Source of the DNA: Anaerotignum sp.
GTDB lineage: Bacteria > Bacillota > Clostridia > Lachnospirales > Anaerotignaceae
DNA length: 64,000 bases
NCBI GenBank assembly: GCA_020024455.1
Contig: JAHHTU010000004.1
Location: forward strand, 23,257 to 87,256
Reading direction: 5' to 3'
Of this stretch, positions 8,045 through 16,960 are shown piece after piece. Both the position numbers and the translations under genes were made by a program. Under the pieces are notes generated by a model. It did no database searches and was not told the DNA's origin. It saw nothing but the letters and a program-made list of their open reading frames with translations. Every line of letters begins with the position of its first letter. The first letter of the stretch is position 1.

Positions 8045-9631
8045 ATGAAACGGGTAGCAGGTGTGACAGCGGCACTGATGCTTGCTATGCAAATGCGTGT
8101 GGTGGGGTATGGTGCAGTTACAAACAATGCTTCCGCATGGGCAGTTCCGCATATCCAAAAGGCTGAGGCATTGGGACTGGTGCAGAATGATTTGTTGCAA
8201 GATGCAAAGGCAGCTATCACAAGACAGGAATTTTGTCATATGATGATACAATTTTATGAAAAAGTAACGGGAAAAACAGCTGAACCTGCGGCAGAAAATC
8301 CCTTTGCAGATTGTGCAGACGAAGATGTTTTGGCAGCATATGGATTGGGGATTGTTTCCGGCATAGAACCAAATTATTTTTATCCACAACGTACACTCAC
8401 AAGAGAACAGATGGCGATTATGATGGTGCGTACATTGGAAGTATGCGGCGTGGATATGCTTTCTTATGCAAAATATAATCCCTTTACAGATACCAAAACA
8501 TTAAACAAAAATGCAATCAAACATATCAATAAAGCCTATGGTGCAGGTTTGATTTCCGGATATGATGCAAAAACATTTGCACCGAAAAAAGCATTGTCCG
8601 TACAAGAGGCAGTGGCAACATTTGTGAGCAGTTATCAATTTTATGAAACAACAAAACAATCCATACCTTCTGCACAAAAAGCAGAACAGCCAAAACAGGA
8701 AGCATTGAAACCACAACAGCCAAAAACAGAAGAACCAAAGGCAGAACAACCAAAGGCGGAACAACCAAAGGCGGAACAACCAAAACAGGAAGAACCAAAA
8801 TCACAAAAACAAGAAATACCACAAGCAACTGCAACCAATGAAATTCGTTTGGGTGATAAAACCATTGTAATGGGACAAACCACAGAACAAATCAAAGCAA
8901 CATTTGGCGAGCCAACCAGAATAGACAAAAACATGGAGGGCAAAGAAAGATATGTGTATGCAAATGATTGGAAACAATATTTCTTTGTGACATTTGAAAA
9001 TGATATGGCTGTGGAATTGTTTACACCAACAGAAAATTTTGTATGCCAAGATGCAAAAGGTGGTATGCAGTTGGAACAATTATCCGACAACTATCGTTTG
9101 AGCAGTATTGACAATTTTGCAAATATGGAAAATGATGATGTGGTTGTCAAATTACCCGTAGACCATCAAAATGTGGTGCGTGGATTGTTGGTACAAACAA
9201 AAGCATATGCAAAAACAGAACATTTTACAGAAAGTTTGGATAGTGCCACACAGGCATATTTGCAGGCAGAAGCAAAAGATTTGGTGCAGGCGATACGTGC
9301 AAAAGAAGGTGTACCTTTGTTGGTAAGTCATGAAAAAATGGATTTGGTAGCAACTGCACACAGCGAAGATATGGCAAAAAATAATTATTTTGCGTACAAC
9401 AGTCAAAATGGTACAACTCCATTCCAAAGAATGCAGGCAGAACGATTGCAGTTTCATACTGCAACAGAAGTCATTGTAAAGCATAGGGGGGAAATTCCAC
9501 AATTATATACAGCGTTGTTGCGTGTTCCGGCAAAACAAAATACCGTTGCGGACAGCCATATGACACAAATGGGAGTCGGCATTGGAAATCAAGGAAAAAC
9601 AGTATATTTGACCATTGATTTATCAAATTAA
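8045..9631 (+). CDS. Surface protein: SLH domains, repeat linker, CAP-associated and CAP/SCP (YkwD-like) domains
   Basis: A 528-residue exported protein. After a signal peptide come about three S-layer-homology repeats (residues 25-200; AITRQEFCHMM, LTREQMAIMMVRTLE, LSVQEAVATFV), expected to bind cell-wall pyruvylated polymer. A charged PKAEQ-type linker (about 215-260) follows, then a CAP-associated domain (IRLGDKTIVMGQTTEQIKATFGEP) and a C-terminal CAP/SCP domain with AHSEDMAKNNYFAYNS. The CAP domain looks short and lacks a clear second histidine motif, so catalysis is doubtful. ATG 8045 follows AAAGGAG; the upstream start at 8012 lacks a site and precedes the signal peptide. Confidence 0.82.
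   Translation: MKRVAGVTAALMLAMQMRVVGYGAVTNNASAWAVPHIQKAEALGLVQNDLLQDAKAAITRQEFCHMMIQFYEKVTGKTAEPAAENPFADCADEDVLAAYGLGIVSGIEPNYFYPQRTLTREQMAIMMVRTLEVCGVDMLSYAKYNPFTDTKTLNKNAIKHINKAYGAGLISGYDAKTFAPKKALSVQEAVATFVSSYQFYETTKQSIPSAQKAEQPKQEALKPQQPKTEEPKAEQPKAEQPKAEQPKQEEPKSQKQEIPQATATNEIRLGDKTIVMGQTTEQIKATFGEPTRIDKNMEGKERYVYANDWKQYFFVTFENDMAVELFTPTENFVCQDAKGGMQLEQLSDNYRLSSIDNFANMENDDVVVKLPVDHQNVVRGLLVQTKAYAKTEHFTESLDSATQAYLQAEAKDLVQAIRAKEGVPLLVSHEKMDLVATAHSEDMAKNNYFAYNSQNGTTPFQRMQAERLQFHTATEVIVKHRGEIPQLYTALLRVPAKQNTVADSHMTQMGVGIGNQGKTVYLTIDLSN
8735..8779 (+). repeat. Three tandem 15-bp units encoding PKAEQ
   Basis: The unit CCAAAGGCGGAACAA occurs three times in tandem (first copy has one substitution), with degenerate copies on both sides. 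It encodes the hydrophilic linker of the SLH-CAP protein and is a likely site of length variation by slippage. Confidence 0.85.
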
Positions 9632-9637
9632 ACGATG

Positions 9638-9668
9638 AAAAAAGGATATGTAACATATCCTTTTTTTA
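9638..9668 (+). terminator. Intrinsic terminator after the SLH-CAP gene
   Basis: AAAAAAGGATATG / CATATCCTTTTTT with a three-base loop and a T run. Confidence 0.85.
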
Positions 9669-9676
9669 TTTTTGTT

Positions 9677-9706
9677 TTGACAAAGCGGAAATATCTGTGC
9701 TATAAC
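9677..9706 (+). promoter_or_regulatory. Predicted sigma-A promoter for dCMP deaminase gene
   Basis: Consensus TTGACA (9677-9682), 18-base spacer, TATAAC (9701-9706), 33 bases before the start codon. Confidence 0.6.
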
Positions 9707-9738
9707 AGGAAAGAATGCAGTACAGAAGGAGGATATAT

Positions 9739-10191
9739 ATGAGAGCAAGTTGGGACGAATATTTTATGGAAATTGCAGAAATTGTCAAAACACGTTCTAC
9801 CTGTTTGAGAAGACAGGTGGGAGCGGTGATTGTAAAAGATAATCGTATCATTACCACAGGGTATAATGGAGCACCAACAGGATTGATGCACTGTACAGAT
9901 ATGGGAGGCTGTGAACGTGCCAAATTGGGTGTTCCCTCCGGAGAACGGCATGAACTTTGCAGAGCGTTGCACGCAGAACAAAATGCCATCATACAAGCGG
10001 CAAAATTGGGGGTTTCCACAGATGGCGGCACCATATACATTACATTGCAACCTTGTGTGATTTGTGCAAAAATGCTCATCAATGCCGGTATCACACGTAT
10101 TGTACATAAAGGCGAATATCCGGACGAATTGTCAAAAAAAATATTGGCAGAAGCCAATATTGAAGTGGTGAAAATGGAAATCGTTTCATAA
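9739..10191 (+). CDS. comEB: dCMP deaminase family protein (ComEB-like)
   Basis: Zinc-dependent deaminase expected to convert dCMP to dUMP, feeding thymidylate synthesis. The HAEQNAI motif holds the catalytic Glu and a zinc His, and PCVICAKML supplies the two zinc cysteines. An extra CTDMGGCERAKLGVPSGERHELCRALHAEQ region, which carries further Cys/His residues, is typical of the T4/ComEB type. The 150-residue length fits the family. ATG 9739 has AGAAGGAGG upstream. It is not beside comEA or comEC, which lie at 54-60 kb here; the gene name reflects family only. Confidence 0.9.
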   Translation: MRASWDEYFMEIAEIVKTRSTCLRRQVGAVIVKDNRIITTGYNGAPTGLMHCTDMGGCERAKLGVPSGERHELCRALHAEQNAIIQAAKLGVSTDGGTIYITLQPCVICAKMLINAGITRIVHKGEYPDELSKKILAEANIEVVKMEIVS

Positions 10192-10249
10192 GGGTGTTCG
10201 CTTGGATAACCGAACAGAAAACAATCTGTTTTTGTATAAAAATCAAATA

Positions 10250-10302
10250 AAAATAAAAACCATGACGAAAAAAGAAACGAATGTTCTCATGGTTTTATTT
10301 GA
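10250..10302 (+). terminator. Intrinsic terminator after comEB
   Basis: AAATAAAAACCATGA pairs with TCATGGTTTTATTT across a 22-base loop. A weaker hairpin (ACAGA/TCTGT followed by TTTTTG) lies just upstream at 10213-10234. Confidence 0.7.
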
Positions 10303-10327
10303 TTTGTGGTATTTTTTGCAGTATAAT
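10299..10327 (+). promoter_or_regulatory. Predicted sigma-A promoter for ftsK
   Basis: TTGATT (10299-10304), 17-base spacer, consensus TATAAT (10322-10327). It overlaps the 3' edge of the preceding terminator. Confidence 0.6.
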
Positions 10328-10368
10328 ATGATATTGATATTGAATTTTGTATTTCGAGGTGAAGGGAT

Positions 10369-12840
10369 TTGGCAGAAAAAGAAAAAACGGTTGTCAAACA
10401 AACAAAGGGGAAATCAGTCAAAAAAGTGACAAAACCAAGACAAACAACAAAATTACAACCACATATTACATATTTTGGAGATAGTATTTTAGACGAAGTG
10501 ATTTTAATATTGCTGATTGTGGTTTCGGCAGTGGTGTTGTTCAGTTTACTGACAAGCCATATGGGGGTTGTCGGTGAAAAGTTGCGAGAGATATTTTTGG
10601 GATTGTTTGGTTTTGGTGGTATATTTGTGCCATTGGGCGTGATTGGATATTGTATTTGGTTGCTTGCGGCAAAACAAACAGAGGGTGCAGTGTTGAAAAT
10701 ATCAGGGGGGATTTTGGCAGTGCTGACCATCTCCATTGCGGCTTATGTATTTCACCCGATGAAAATTGCCGAAAATATGGAATTTTTTCAAAAATCGGCA
10801 ACATTCTATCAAAATGGTGGATTGAAAGGCGGCGGACTGTTGGGTGGCTTGCTGGGCAGTGGCTTATGCCAGTTGTTTGGTGGACTGGGCAGTGCGATTG
10901 TGATTGTGGCTTTGGTTGTGATTGCAGTGGTTTTGATTACAGGTCGTTCTTTTTTTCAAGCGATGGGACATTTTGCAATATATGAAAAAAACAAACATGA
11001 ACAAAGAAAGACAATGGGAAACGAAAGAAAAAAAGCCCAAAAAAAAACAGAAAAACAACGCATAGAAGAAAGAAGAAAACGCTTTAATATCGAATTGGAA
11101 GCACAGGAAGTACAACAAGCACCAAAACAAACATTGGAAATTCAAGAAACGGTATTCCATAAATCCAAACAAAAATTCAATGTGAAGAAAAAAGAACCGA
11201 TTTATGACTATGTGCAGGAAATGCAACAAGAACCACCCAAACGGGATTTTCGTGTGGTGGTGGGTGGTAAAATTTTAGAAGAAATCACACAAGAACCACA
11301 ACAAAATACCCAAGAAGAACCCGAAGAGATACAAGAGCAAATGCAAACCACAGCAGATAAAGCTGTAAAGTGTCCAAAACAAACAGAAACATATCAGTTT
11401 CCGCCTATGGATTTCTTGGGAAAAGAGAAACAAAACACGTTTGTTACCAACAAAGCAGAAATGATTGAAAATGCAAAAACATTGGAACATACCTTACAAA
11501 GTTTTGGTGTAGATGCAAAAGTGTTGCAAATCAACAAAGGCCCTACCATAACCAGATATGAAGTTGCACCAAGCAAAGGCGTAAAAGTCAGTAAAATTGT
11601 AGGGTTGTCAGATGATATTGCATTGAATTTGGCAGCAAATGGTATCCGTATCGAAGCACCAATTCCGGGGAAAGCCGTTGTGGGGATTGAAGTACCAAAC
11701 AAAGAACCGCAATCTGTTTATTTAAGAACCGTATTGGAAAGCAAAACATTTCAGGAACACCCATCGAAATTGGCATTTGCATTGGGACAAGATATTGCGG
11801 GAAATCCTGTGGTGACAGATATTGCAAAAATGCCACATTTATTGATTGCAGGGGCAACAGGAAGTGGCAAAAGCGTTTGCATCAATACTTTAATTACAAG
11901 TATTTTGTATAAGGCAAATCCGAATGAGGTAAAATTGTTATTGGTAGACCCAAAGGTCGTTGAATTGAGTGTGTATAACGGGATTGCACATTTACTCATT
12001 CCTGTGGTAACAGAACCGGAAAAAGCATCAAAAGCATTGCATTGGGCAGTGCGTGAAATGTTACAAAGATATAATGACTTTGCACAATGTGGTGTGCGTG
12101 ACATCAAGGGATACAATGATTTGAAACAGCAACAAGGAAAATCGGAAGAAAAAATGGCACAGATTGTGATTATCATTGACGAATTGGCAGATTTGATGAT
12201 GGCAGCACAACATGATGTGGAAGATGCCATTTGCAGATTGGCACAGATGGCAAGGGCGGCAGGTATGCATTTGATTATTGCCACACAACGCCCCTCTGTG
12301 GACGTGATTACCGGTGTCATCAAAGCAAATATTCCGTCAAGATTGGCATTTGCGGTTTCTTCCGGTACAGACTCCCGTACCATATTGGATATGACAGGGG
12401 CAGAAAAATTGTTGGGCAAAGGGGATATGCTGTTTTATCCAACAGGGCAAAGCAAGCCTGTGCGTATGCAAGGGGCGTTTGTCACAGACAAAGAAGTGGA
12501 ACGGGTGGTCGGTTTTTGGAAAGAACAGAGTTGTCCCACGTATACAGAAGAAATGGTGGAACAAATTACAAATGCACAAAGTGCAACCGATACCGATATG
12601 GAATATGAAGATACATTTTATCCAAAAGCGGTCAATTTGGTGATAGAAAAACAAAAAGCCTCCACTTCTATGTTGCAAAGACAATTTCGGATTGGGTATC
12701 CAAGAGCGTCCAGACTGATGGATAGTTTGGAAGCACATGGGATTGTCAGTCAAAATGACGGCAACAACCAACGCAAAGTATTGTATACAAAAACAGAATG
12801 GGAAAATATGCAATCCAAACAAATCAATAATATGGAATGA
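10369..12840 (+). CDS. ftsK: DNA translocase FtsK/SpoIIIE
   Basis: Membrane-anchored hexameric ATPase that pumps chromosomal DNA through the division or sporulation septum. The N-terminal 200 residues hold four hydrophobic helices. A charged, Gln/Glu-rich linker (about 205-350) follows, then the motor: Walker A GATGSGKS near residue 495, Walker B IIIIDELADLMM, and RPSVDVITGVIKANIPSRLAF. The C-terminal gamma winged helix (STSMLQRQFRIGYPRASRLMDSLE) reads SRS/KOPS-type orientation sites. Start is TTG 10369, well supported by GAGGTGAAGGG at 10356-10366. The 823-residue length fits. Whether it acts in division, sporulation or both cannot be told from sequence. Confidence 0.95.
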   Translation: MAEKEKTVVKQTKGKSVKKVTKPRQTTKLQPHITYFGDSILDEVILILLIVVSAVVLFSLLTSHMGVVGEKLREIFLGLFGFGGIFVPLGVIGYCIWLLAAKQTEGAVLKISGGILAVLTISIAAYVFHPMKIAENMEFFQKSATFYQNGGLKGGGLLGGLLGSGLCQLFGGLGSAIVIVALVVIAVVLITGRSFFQAMGHFAIYEKNKHEQRKTMGNERKKAQKKTEKQRIEERRKRFNIELEAQEVQQAPKQTLEIQETVFHKSKQKFNVKKKEPIYDYVQEMQQEPPKRDFRVVVGGKILEEITQEPQQNTQEEPEEIQEQMQTTADKAVKCPKQTETYQFPPMDFLGKEKQNTFVTNKAEMIENAKTLEHTLQSFGVDAKVLQINKGPTITRYEVAPSKGVKVSKIVGLSDDIALNLAANGIRIEAPIPGKAVVGIEVPNKEPQSVYLRTVLESKTFQEHPSKLAFALGQDIAGNPVVTDIAKMPHLLIAGATGSGKSVCINTLITSILYKANPNEVKLLLVDPKVVELSVYNGIAHLLIPVVTEPEKASKALHWAVREMLQRYNDFAQCGVRDIKGYNDLKQQQGKSEEKMAQIVIIIDELADLMMAAQHDVEDAICRLAQMARAAGMHLIIATQRPSVDVITGVIKANIPSRLAFAVSSGTDSRTILDMTGAEKLLGKGDMLFYPTGQSKPVRMQGAFVTDKEVERVVGFWKEQSCPTYTEEMVEQITNAQSATDTDMEYEDTFYPKAVNLVIEKQKASTSMLQRQFRIGYPRASRLMDSLEAHGIVSQNDGNNQRKVLYTKTEWENMQSKQINNME

Positions 12841-12846
12841 TGGTTA

Positions 12847-12875
12847 TTGACAAAATGCTGTGGATATAGTACCAT
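12847..12875 (+). promoter_or_regulatory. Predicted promoter for the ZTP riboswitch-fhs transcript
   Basis: TTGACA (12847-12852), 17-base spacer, TACCAT (12870-12875). It ends about nine bases before the riboswitch aptamer, placing +1 at its edge. Confidence 0.55.
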
Positions 12876-12881
12876 TTTACT

Positions 12882-12979
12882 AGGTCATATGACTGACGGA
12901 AGTGGAACAAACCACATGGAGTATGACATACAAAATGCCGACCGTCTGGGCAAGTAACGCTTGGACTGTCGGCTTTTTT
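12882..12979 (+). ncRNA. ZTP riboswitch (pfl motif) with overlapping terminator
   Basis: Conserved pfl-motif elements occur in order: TGACTGACGGA (12890-12900), stem GTGG/CCAC (12902-12905 with 12912-12915), TGGAGTATGAC, and the 3' pseudoknot segment CCGACCGTCTGGGCA (12938-12952). The outer helix pairs GTCATA (12884-12889) with TATGAC (12922-12927). The 3' half overlaps an intrinsic terminator, GCCGACCGTC (12937-12946) with GACTGTCGGC (12964-12973), plus six T. Binding of ZTP/ZMP, which accumulates when 10-formyl-THF is short, should stabilise the pseudoknot, block the terminator and switch on fhs and folD. These are classic targets of this riboswitch class. Confidence 0.93.
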
Positions 12980-13037
12980 CAAGAACGACAGACGCAAGCA
13001 AAATCAAAACGCATTGTATCAGAGAGGAGTTTTTGAA

Positions 13038-14708
13038 ATGAAAACAGATTTGCAAATCGCACAGGAATGTATCATGGAACCCATTACAACCATTGCACAA
13101 AAGGCAGGTATCCCCGAAGAATATGTGGAATGTTATGGGAAATACAAAGCAAAAATCAGTGATAAATATTATGACAAAATCAAACAAAATCCAGATGGAA
13201 AATTGATTTTGGTGACAGCAGTCAATCCAACACCCGCAGGCGAAGGCAAAACCACAGTGACCATCGGTTTGGCACAAGCATTGCAACAAATGGGCAAAAA
13301 TGCCATCACTTGTTTGAGAGAGCCATCTCTTGGGCCTTGTATGGGTGTCAAAGGTGGTGCGGCAGGCGGCGGATATGCACAAGTGGTACCAATGGAAGAT
13401 ATCAACTTGCATTTTACAGGTGATTTGCACGCCATTACAACAGCAAACAATTTGCTGGCATCTATGGTGGACAACCACATTCAACAAGGCAATGCATTGC
13501 ACATTGACCCCAGAAAGATTGCATGGAAAAGAGTTGTGGATTTGAATGACAGACAACTGCGTCATGTGATTTCCGGTTTGGGTGGCAAAGTGAATGGTAC
13601 ACCAAGAGAAGACAGTTTCCAAATTACAGTGGCATCTGAAATCATGGCGATATTCTGTTTGGCAAATGATATTCACGATTTGAAAGAAATGTTGGGAAAA
13701 ATCATTGTGGGTTACACATATGATGATGAACCTGTGACTGCAAAACAAATCGGTGCTGACGGTGCTATGACGGTATTGCTCAAAGATGCATTGCAGCCAA
13801 ATTTGGTGCAAACACTGGAACATACACCGGCAATCATTCACGGTGGCCCATTTGCAAATATTGCACATGGTTGTAACAGTGTCAGAGCCACAAAATTTGC
13901 AATGAAACTGGCAGATTATACTGTAACAGAAGCCGGATTTGGTGCGGATTTGGGTGCTGAAAAATTCTTTGATATCAAATGCAGAAAGGCAGGCATCAAA
14001 CCTGATGTTGTGGTTTTGGTGGCAACCATTCGTGCATTGAAATATAATGGTGGTGTGGAAAAAGCAGATTTGAGCAATGAAAATGTAGACGCATTGCAAA
14101 AAGGCTTTGTCAATCTGGAAAAACACATTGAAAATATACAAAAATATGGTGTGCCTGTTGTGGTAACATTAAATCATTTTGTGGCAGATACACAGGCAGA
14201 AGTGGAATATGTGAAAACACGTTGCGAACAAATGGGTGCAACATTCGCTGTGGCAAACGTTTGGGCAGAAGGTGGTGCAGGCGGTAAGGCTTTGGCAGAA
14301 AAAGTGTTGGATACATTGGAAACAAAACAAAATGATTTCAAATTGTTATATGATGACACGCTTTCCATTACAGAAAAAATCAATACAGTCTGTAAAGAAA
14401 TTTATGGTGCGAAACAAGTGCATTTTTCTGCACCTGCAAAAAAAATGTTGACACAAATTGAAAAATTGGGATTTTCCCATTTTCCTGTTTGCATTGCCAA
14501 AACACAATATTCTTTGTCCGATGACCCAAAATTGTTGGGACGTCCCGAAGGGTTTGATGTGACGGTGAAAGAAATTCGTATTTCTGCGGGTGCCGGTTTT
14601 ATTGTGGTATTGTTGGGTGACGTGATGACGATGCCCGGATTACCCAAACAACCTGCAGCATTGCAAATTGATATTGATGCAAACGGAAATATTGTTGGTT
14701 TGTTCTAA
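13038..14708 (+). CDS. fhs: Formate-tetrahydrofolate ligase
   Basis: Makes 10-formyl-THF from formate, THF and ATP, in purine synthesis or the methyl branch of the Wood-Ljungdahl pathway. The P-loop-like motif PTPAGEGKTT lies near residue 65, followed by REPSLGPCMGVKGGAAGGGYAQV. The 556-residue length is typical. ATG 13038 has AGAGAGGAG eight bases upstream; the in-frame ATG at 13014 lacks a site. It is controlled by the ZTP riboswitch just upstream and followed 26 bases later by folD, giving a C1-folate unit. Fhs alone does not prove acetogenesis. Confidence 0.97.
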   Translation: MKTDLQIAQECIMEPITTIAQKAGIPEEYVECYGKYKAKISDKYYDKIKQNPDGKLILVTAVNPTPAGEGKTTVTIGLAQALQQMGKNAITCLREPSLGPCMGVKGGAAGGGYAQVVPMEDINLHFTGDLHAITTANNLLASMVDNHIQQGNALHIDPRKIAWKRVVDLNDRQLRHVISGLGGKVNGTPREDSFQITVASEIMAIFCLANDIHDLKEMLGKIIVGYTYDDEPVTAKQIGADGAMTVLLKDALQPNLVQTLEHTPAIIHGGPFANIAHGCNSVRATKFAMKLADYTVTEAGFGADLGAEKFFDIKCRKAGIKPDVVVLVATIRALKYNGGVEKADLSNENVDALQKGFVNLEKHIENIQKYGVPVVVTLNHFVADTQAEVEYVKTRCEQMGATFAVANVWAEGGAGGKALAEKVLDTLETKQNDFKLLYDDTLSITEKINTVCKEIYGAKQVHFSAPAKKMLTQIEKLGFSHFPVCIAKTQYSLSDDPKLLGRPEGFDVTVKEIRISAGAGFIVVLLGDVMTMPGLPKQPAALQIDIDANGNIVGLF

Positions 14709-14734
14709 GATATAAAAGGGAGAATAGGTGCTTT

Positions 14735-15589
14735 ATGAAGGCAAAACGCATAGATGGAAAGGCAATTTCCGATACAATCAAAGCAGAAGCCCAACAGCAA
14801 GCACAAAATTTGCAGCGGCAGGGGATTGTCCCCTGCCTTGCTGTGGTTTTGGTGGGAGAAGATGCGGCTTCACAAATATATGTCAGAAACAAAGAAAAAG
14901 CTTGTGCATTGGTGGGCATTACATCAAAAATGTATACATTACCGCAAGACACTACGGAACAAGCATTATTGACACTGATTGCACAGTTGAATACAGACAA
15001 CAGCGTAAACGGTGTATTGGTGCAACTGCCATTGCCTGCACACATCAATGAGGAAAAAGTGATTTTGGCAGTTTCCCCACAGAAAGATGTGGATTGTTTC
15101 CACCCTTATAACGTGGGATTGTTACATACAGACAAAAAAGGGTTTTTACCTTGCACACCGGCAGGGGTATTGGAATTGATTACCAGAAGTGGATATGAAA
15201 TTGCAGGCAAACATTGTGTGGTGATTGGCAGAAGCCATAATGTGGGCAAACCAACCGCCATGTTGTTGTTACAGCATGATGCAACGGTGACGATTTGTCA
15301 TTCCAAAACAAAAAATCTGAAAGAAATTTGTAAACAGGCAGATATCATTGTCAGTGCGGTTGGAAAATTGCATATGGTGACTGCGGATATGGTCAAAGCA
15401 GGTGCAGTGGTCATTGATGTGGGCATGAACCGTGACGAACATGGCAAATTGTGCGGAGATGTCGATTTTGATGCTGTTTGTGAAGTGGCAGGCGCAGTTT
15501 CTCCTGTACCGGGTGGTGTAGGATTGATGACAGTTGCAATGTTGATGCAAAATTGTATCACAGCGGCAAAATTACAAAATGGAATTTGA
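14735..15589 (+). CDS. folD: Bifunctional methylene-THF dehydrogenase / methenyl-THF cyclohydrolase
   Basis: Interconverts 5,10-methylene-THF, 5,10-methenyl-THF and 10-formyl-THF in the cytoplasm. The signature Y-X3-K (YVRNKEKAC) is near residue 50, the QLPLP substrate motif near 100, and the NADP-binding VVIGRSHNVGKP near 165. PVPGGVGLMTVAML closes the protein. Length (284) is normal. The nearest ribosome site (AAGGGAGA, 14716-14723) is about 11 bases from ATG 14735, slightly long. It is co-transcribed with fhs and shares its riboswitch control. Confidence 0.96.
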   Translation: MKAKRIDGKAISDTIKAEAQQQAQNLQRQGIVPCLAVVLVGEDAASQIYVRNKEKACALVGITSKMYTLPQDTTEQALLTLIAQLNTDNSVNGVLVQLPLPAHINEEKVILAVSPQKDVDCFHPYNVGLLHTDKKGFLPCTPAGVLELITRSGYEIAGKHCVVIGRSHNVGKPTAMLLLQHDATVTICHSKTKNLKEICKQADIIVSAVGKLHMVTADMVKAGAVVIDVGMNRDEHGKLCGDVDFDAVCEVAGAVSPVPGGVGLMTVAMLMQNCITAAKLQNGI

Positions 15590-15601
15590 GGAGAGAAATA
15601 T

Positions 15602-16960
15602 ATGAAGGGCACTGTGGCGTTTACATCATTGGGATGTGATAAAAATAGAGTGGACAGCGAGGTGATGCTGGGGATTTTGCAAAAAAAGGGGTACCAACCG
15701 ATTGCAGAAGAACAGACGGCTGATATCATTGTGGTGAACACCTGCTGTTTTATTCGTGACGCTTTGGAAGAAAGTATTGAAACCATACTTGAAATGGCAG
15801 AATACAAGAAAACAGGTAATTGTAAAGGTTTGATTGTTGCCGGTTGTTTGGGACAAAGATATGAAAAAGAATTTTTTGATGAACTGCCGGAAGTCGATGC
15901 GGTCGTGGGTACGGCAGCATATGAAGAAATTGCAGAAGTGGCAGACAGAATTTTAGGTGGCGAACAGGGATTTAAGCATTTGGAAGATATCAACAAACCC
16001 ATGCAAGATGCAAACGGTGCGTTGCGTGTGCTTTCCACTGCACCTTATTTTGCATATCTGAAAATATCCGAAGGTTGCGACAACCATTGTACCTATTGTG
16101 TTATTCCCAAAATGCGTGGACGTCACAGAAGCCGCAGTATGGAAAGCTTGATAGAAGAAGCAACCATGTTGGCAAAACAAGGGGTAAAAGAATTGGTTAT
16201 TGTGGCACAAGATACCTCTATTTATGGCAGAGATTTGTACGCAGAACCAAAGTTACACGAATTGTTGCAAAAACTTTCTGAAATTGAGGGAATTCGTTGG
16301 ATTCGCTTGTTATACTGTTATCCCGAAACATTGACACAACAGACCATTGATGTGATGGCAAGCAATGAAAAAATCTGTCATTATATTGATATGCCGATAC
16401 AACATGGCTGTGACAGTGTGTTGAAACGTATGGGCAGAAAAAGCAATCAAGCATTGCTCAAAGATACCATAGCTCGTTTGCGAAAAGCCATGCCAGATAT
16501 TGCAATCCGTACCACATTGATTGTTGGGTTTCCGGGGGAAACGGAAGAAGAATTTGCAGATTTGCAGGCATTTGTGCAGGAAATGCGTTTTGACCGTTTG
16601 GGCGTGTTTACCTATTCCCAAGAGGAGGGGACACCCGCAGGCAAAATGGAAAACCAAATTCCGGAAGAAGTCAAAGAACAACGTCAACAAATCATCATGG
16701 ATATGCAAAAGGATATTGCCGCAGCATTATGCCAACAGGAAGTTGGGAAAACATTGGAAGTGGTTGTAGAGGGAAAACTGCCGGAAGAACAGATTTATTG
16801 CGGCCGTACCAAATGGGACGCCCCCGATATTGACGGTATGGTGTTCTTTGGGGCAGAAGAAGAAGTATATTCCGGAGATTTTGTATCTGTAAAAATCAAA
16901 GAGGCAAGCGATTACGATTTGATGGGAGATGTTGTCTATGCAGATGAATTTGCCGAATAA
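15602..16960 (+). CDS. rimO: Ribosomal protein uS12 methylthiotransferase
   Basis: Radical-SAM enzyme that adds a methylthio group to an aspartate of ribosomal protein S12. The N-terminal UPF0004 domain has three cluster cysteines (SLGCDKNRVDSE, VNTCCF, VAGCLGQRY). SLGCDKNRVDSE is diagnostic for RimO rather than MiaB. The central radical-SAM core has CDNHCTYC near residue 160, and a TRAM domain closes the C-terminus. At 452 residues it is typical. The start has GGAGAG just upstream. Its 3' end overlaps the start of pgsA, a common clostridial order. Confidence 0.95.
   Translation: MKGTVAFTSLGCDKNRVDSEVMLGILQKKGYQPIAEEQTADIIVVNTCCFIRDALEESIETILEMAEYKKTGNCKGLIVAGCLGQRYEKEFFDELPEVDAVVGTAAYEEIAEVADRILGGEQGFKHLEDINKPMQDANGALRVLSTAPYFAYLKISEGCDNHCTYCVIPKMRGRHRSRSMESLIEEATMLAKQGVKELVIVAQDTSIYGRDLYAEPKLHELLQKLSEIEGIRWIRLLYCYPETLTQQTIDVMASNEKICHYIDMPIQHGCDSVLKRMGRKSNQALLKDTIARLRKAMPDIAIRTTLIVGFPGETEEEFADLQAFVQEMRFDRLGVFTYSQEEGTPAGKMENQIPEEVKEQRQQIIMDMQKDIAAALCQQEVGKTLEVVVEGKLPEEQIYCGRTKWDAPDIDGMVFFGAEEEVYSGDFVSVKIKEASDYDLMGDVVYADEFAE

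Noticed and set aside
10202..10429. 75-codon open frame between comEB and ftsK
   Set aside because: It covers two hairpins, a promoter and the ftsK start; its product is low-complexity Lys/Asn with no ribosome site.
12885..14141. 418-codon open frame on the - strand opposite fhs
   Set aside because: It runs through the conserved fhs coding sequence and the ZTP riboswitch; composition is that of an antisense frame (Cys, His, Phe, Ile rich).
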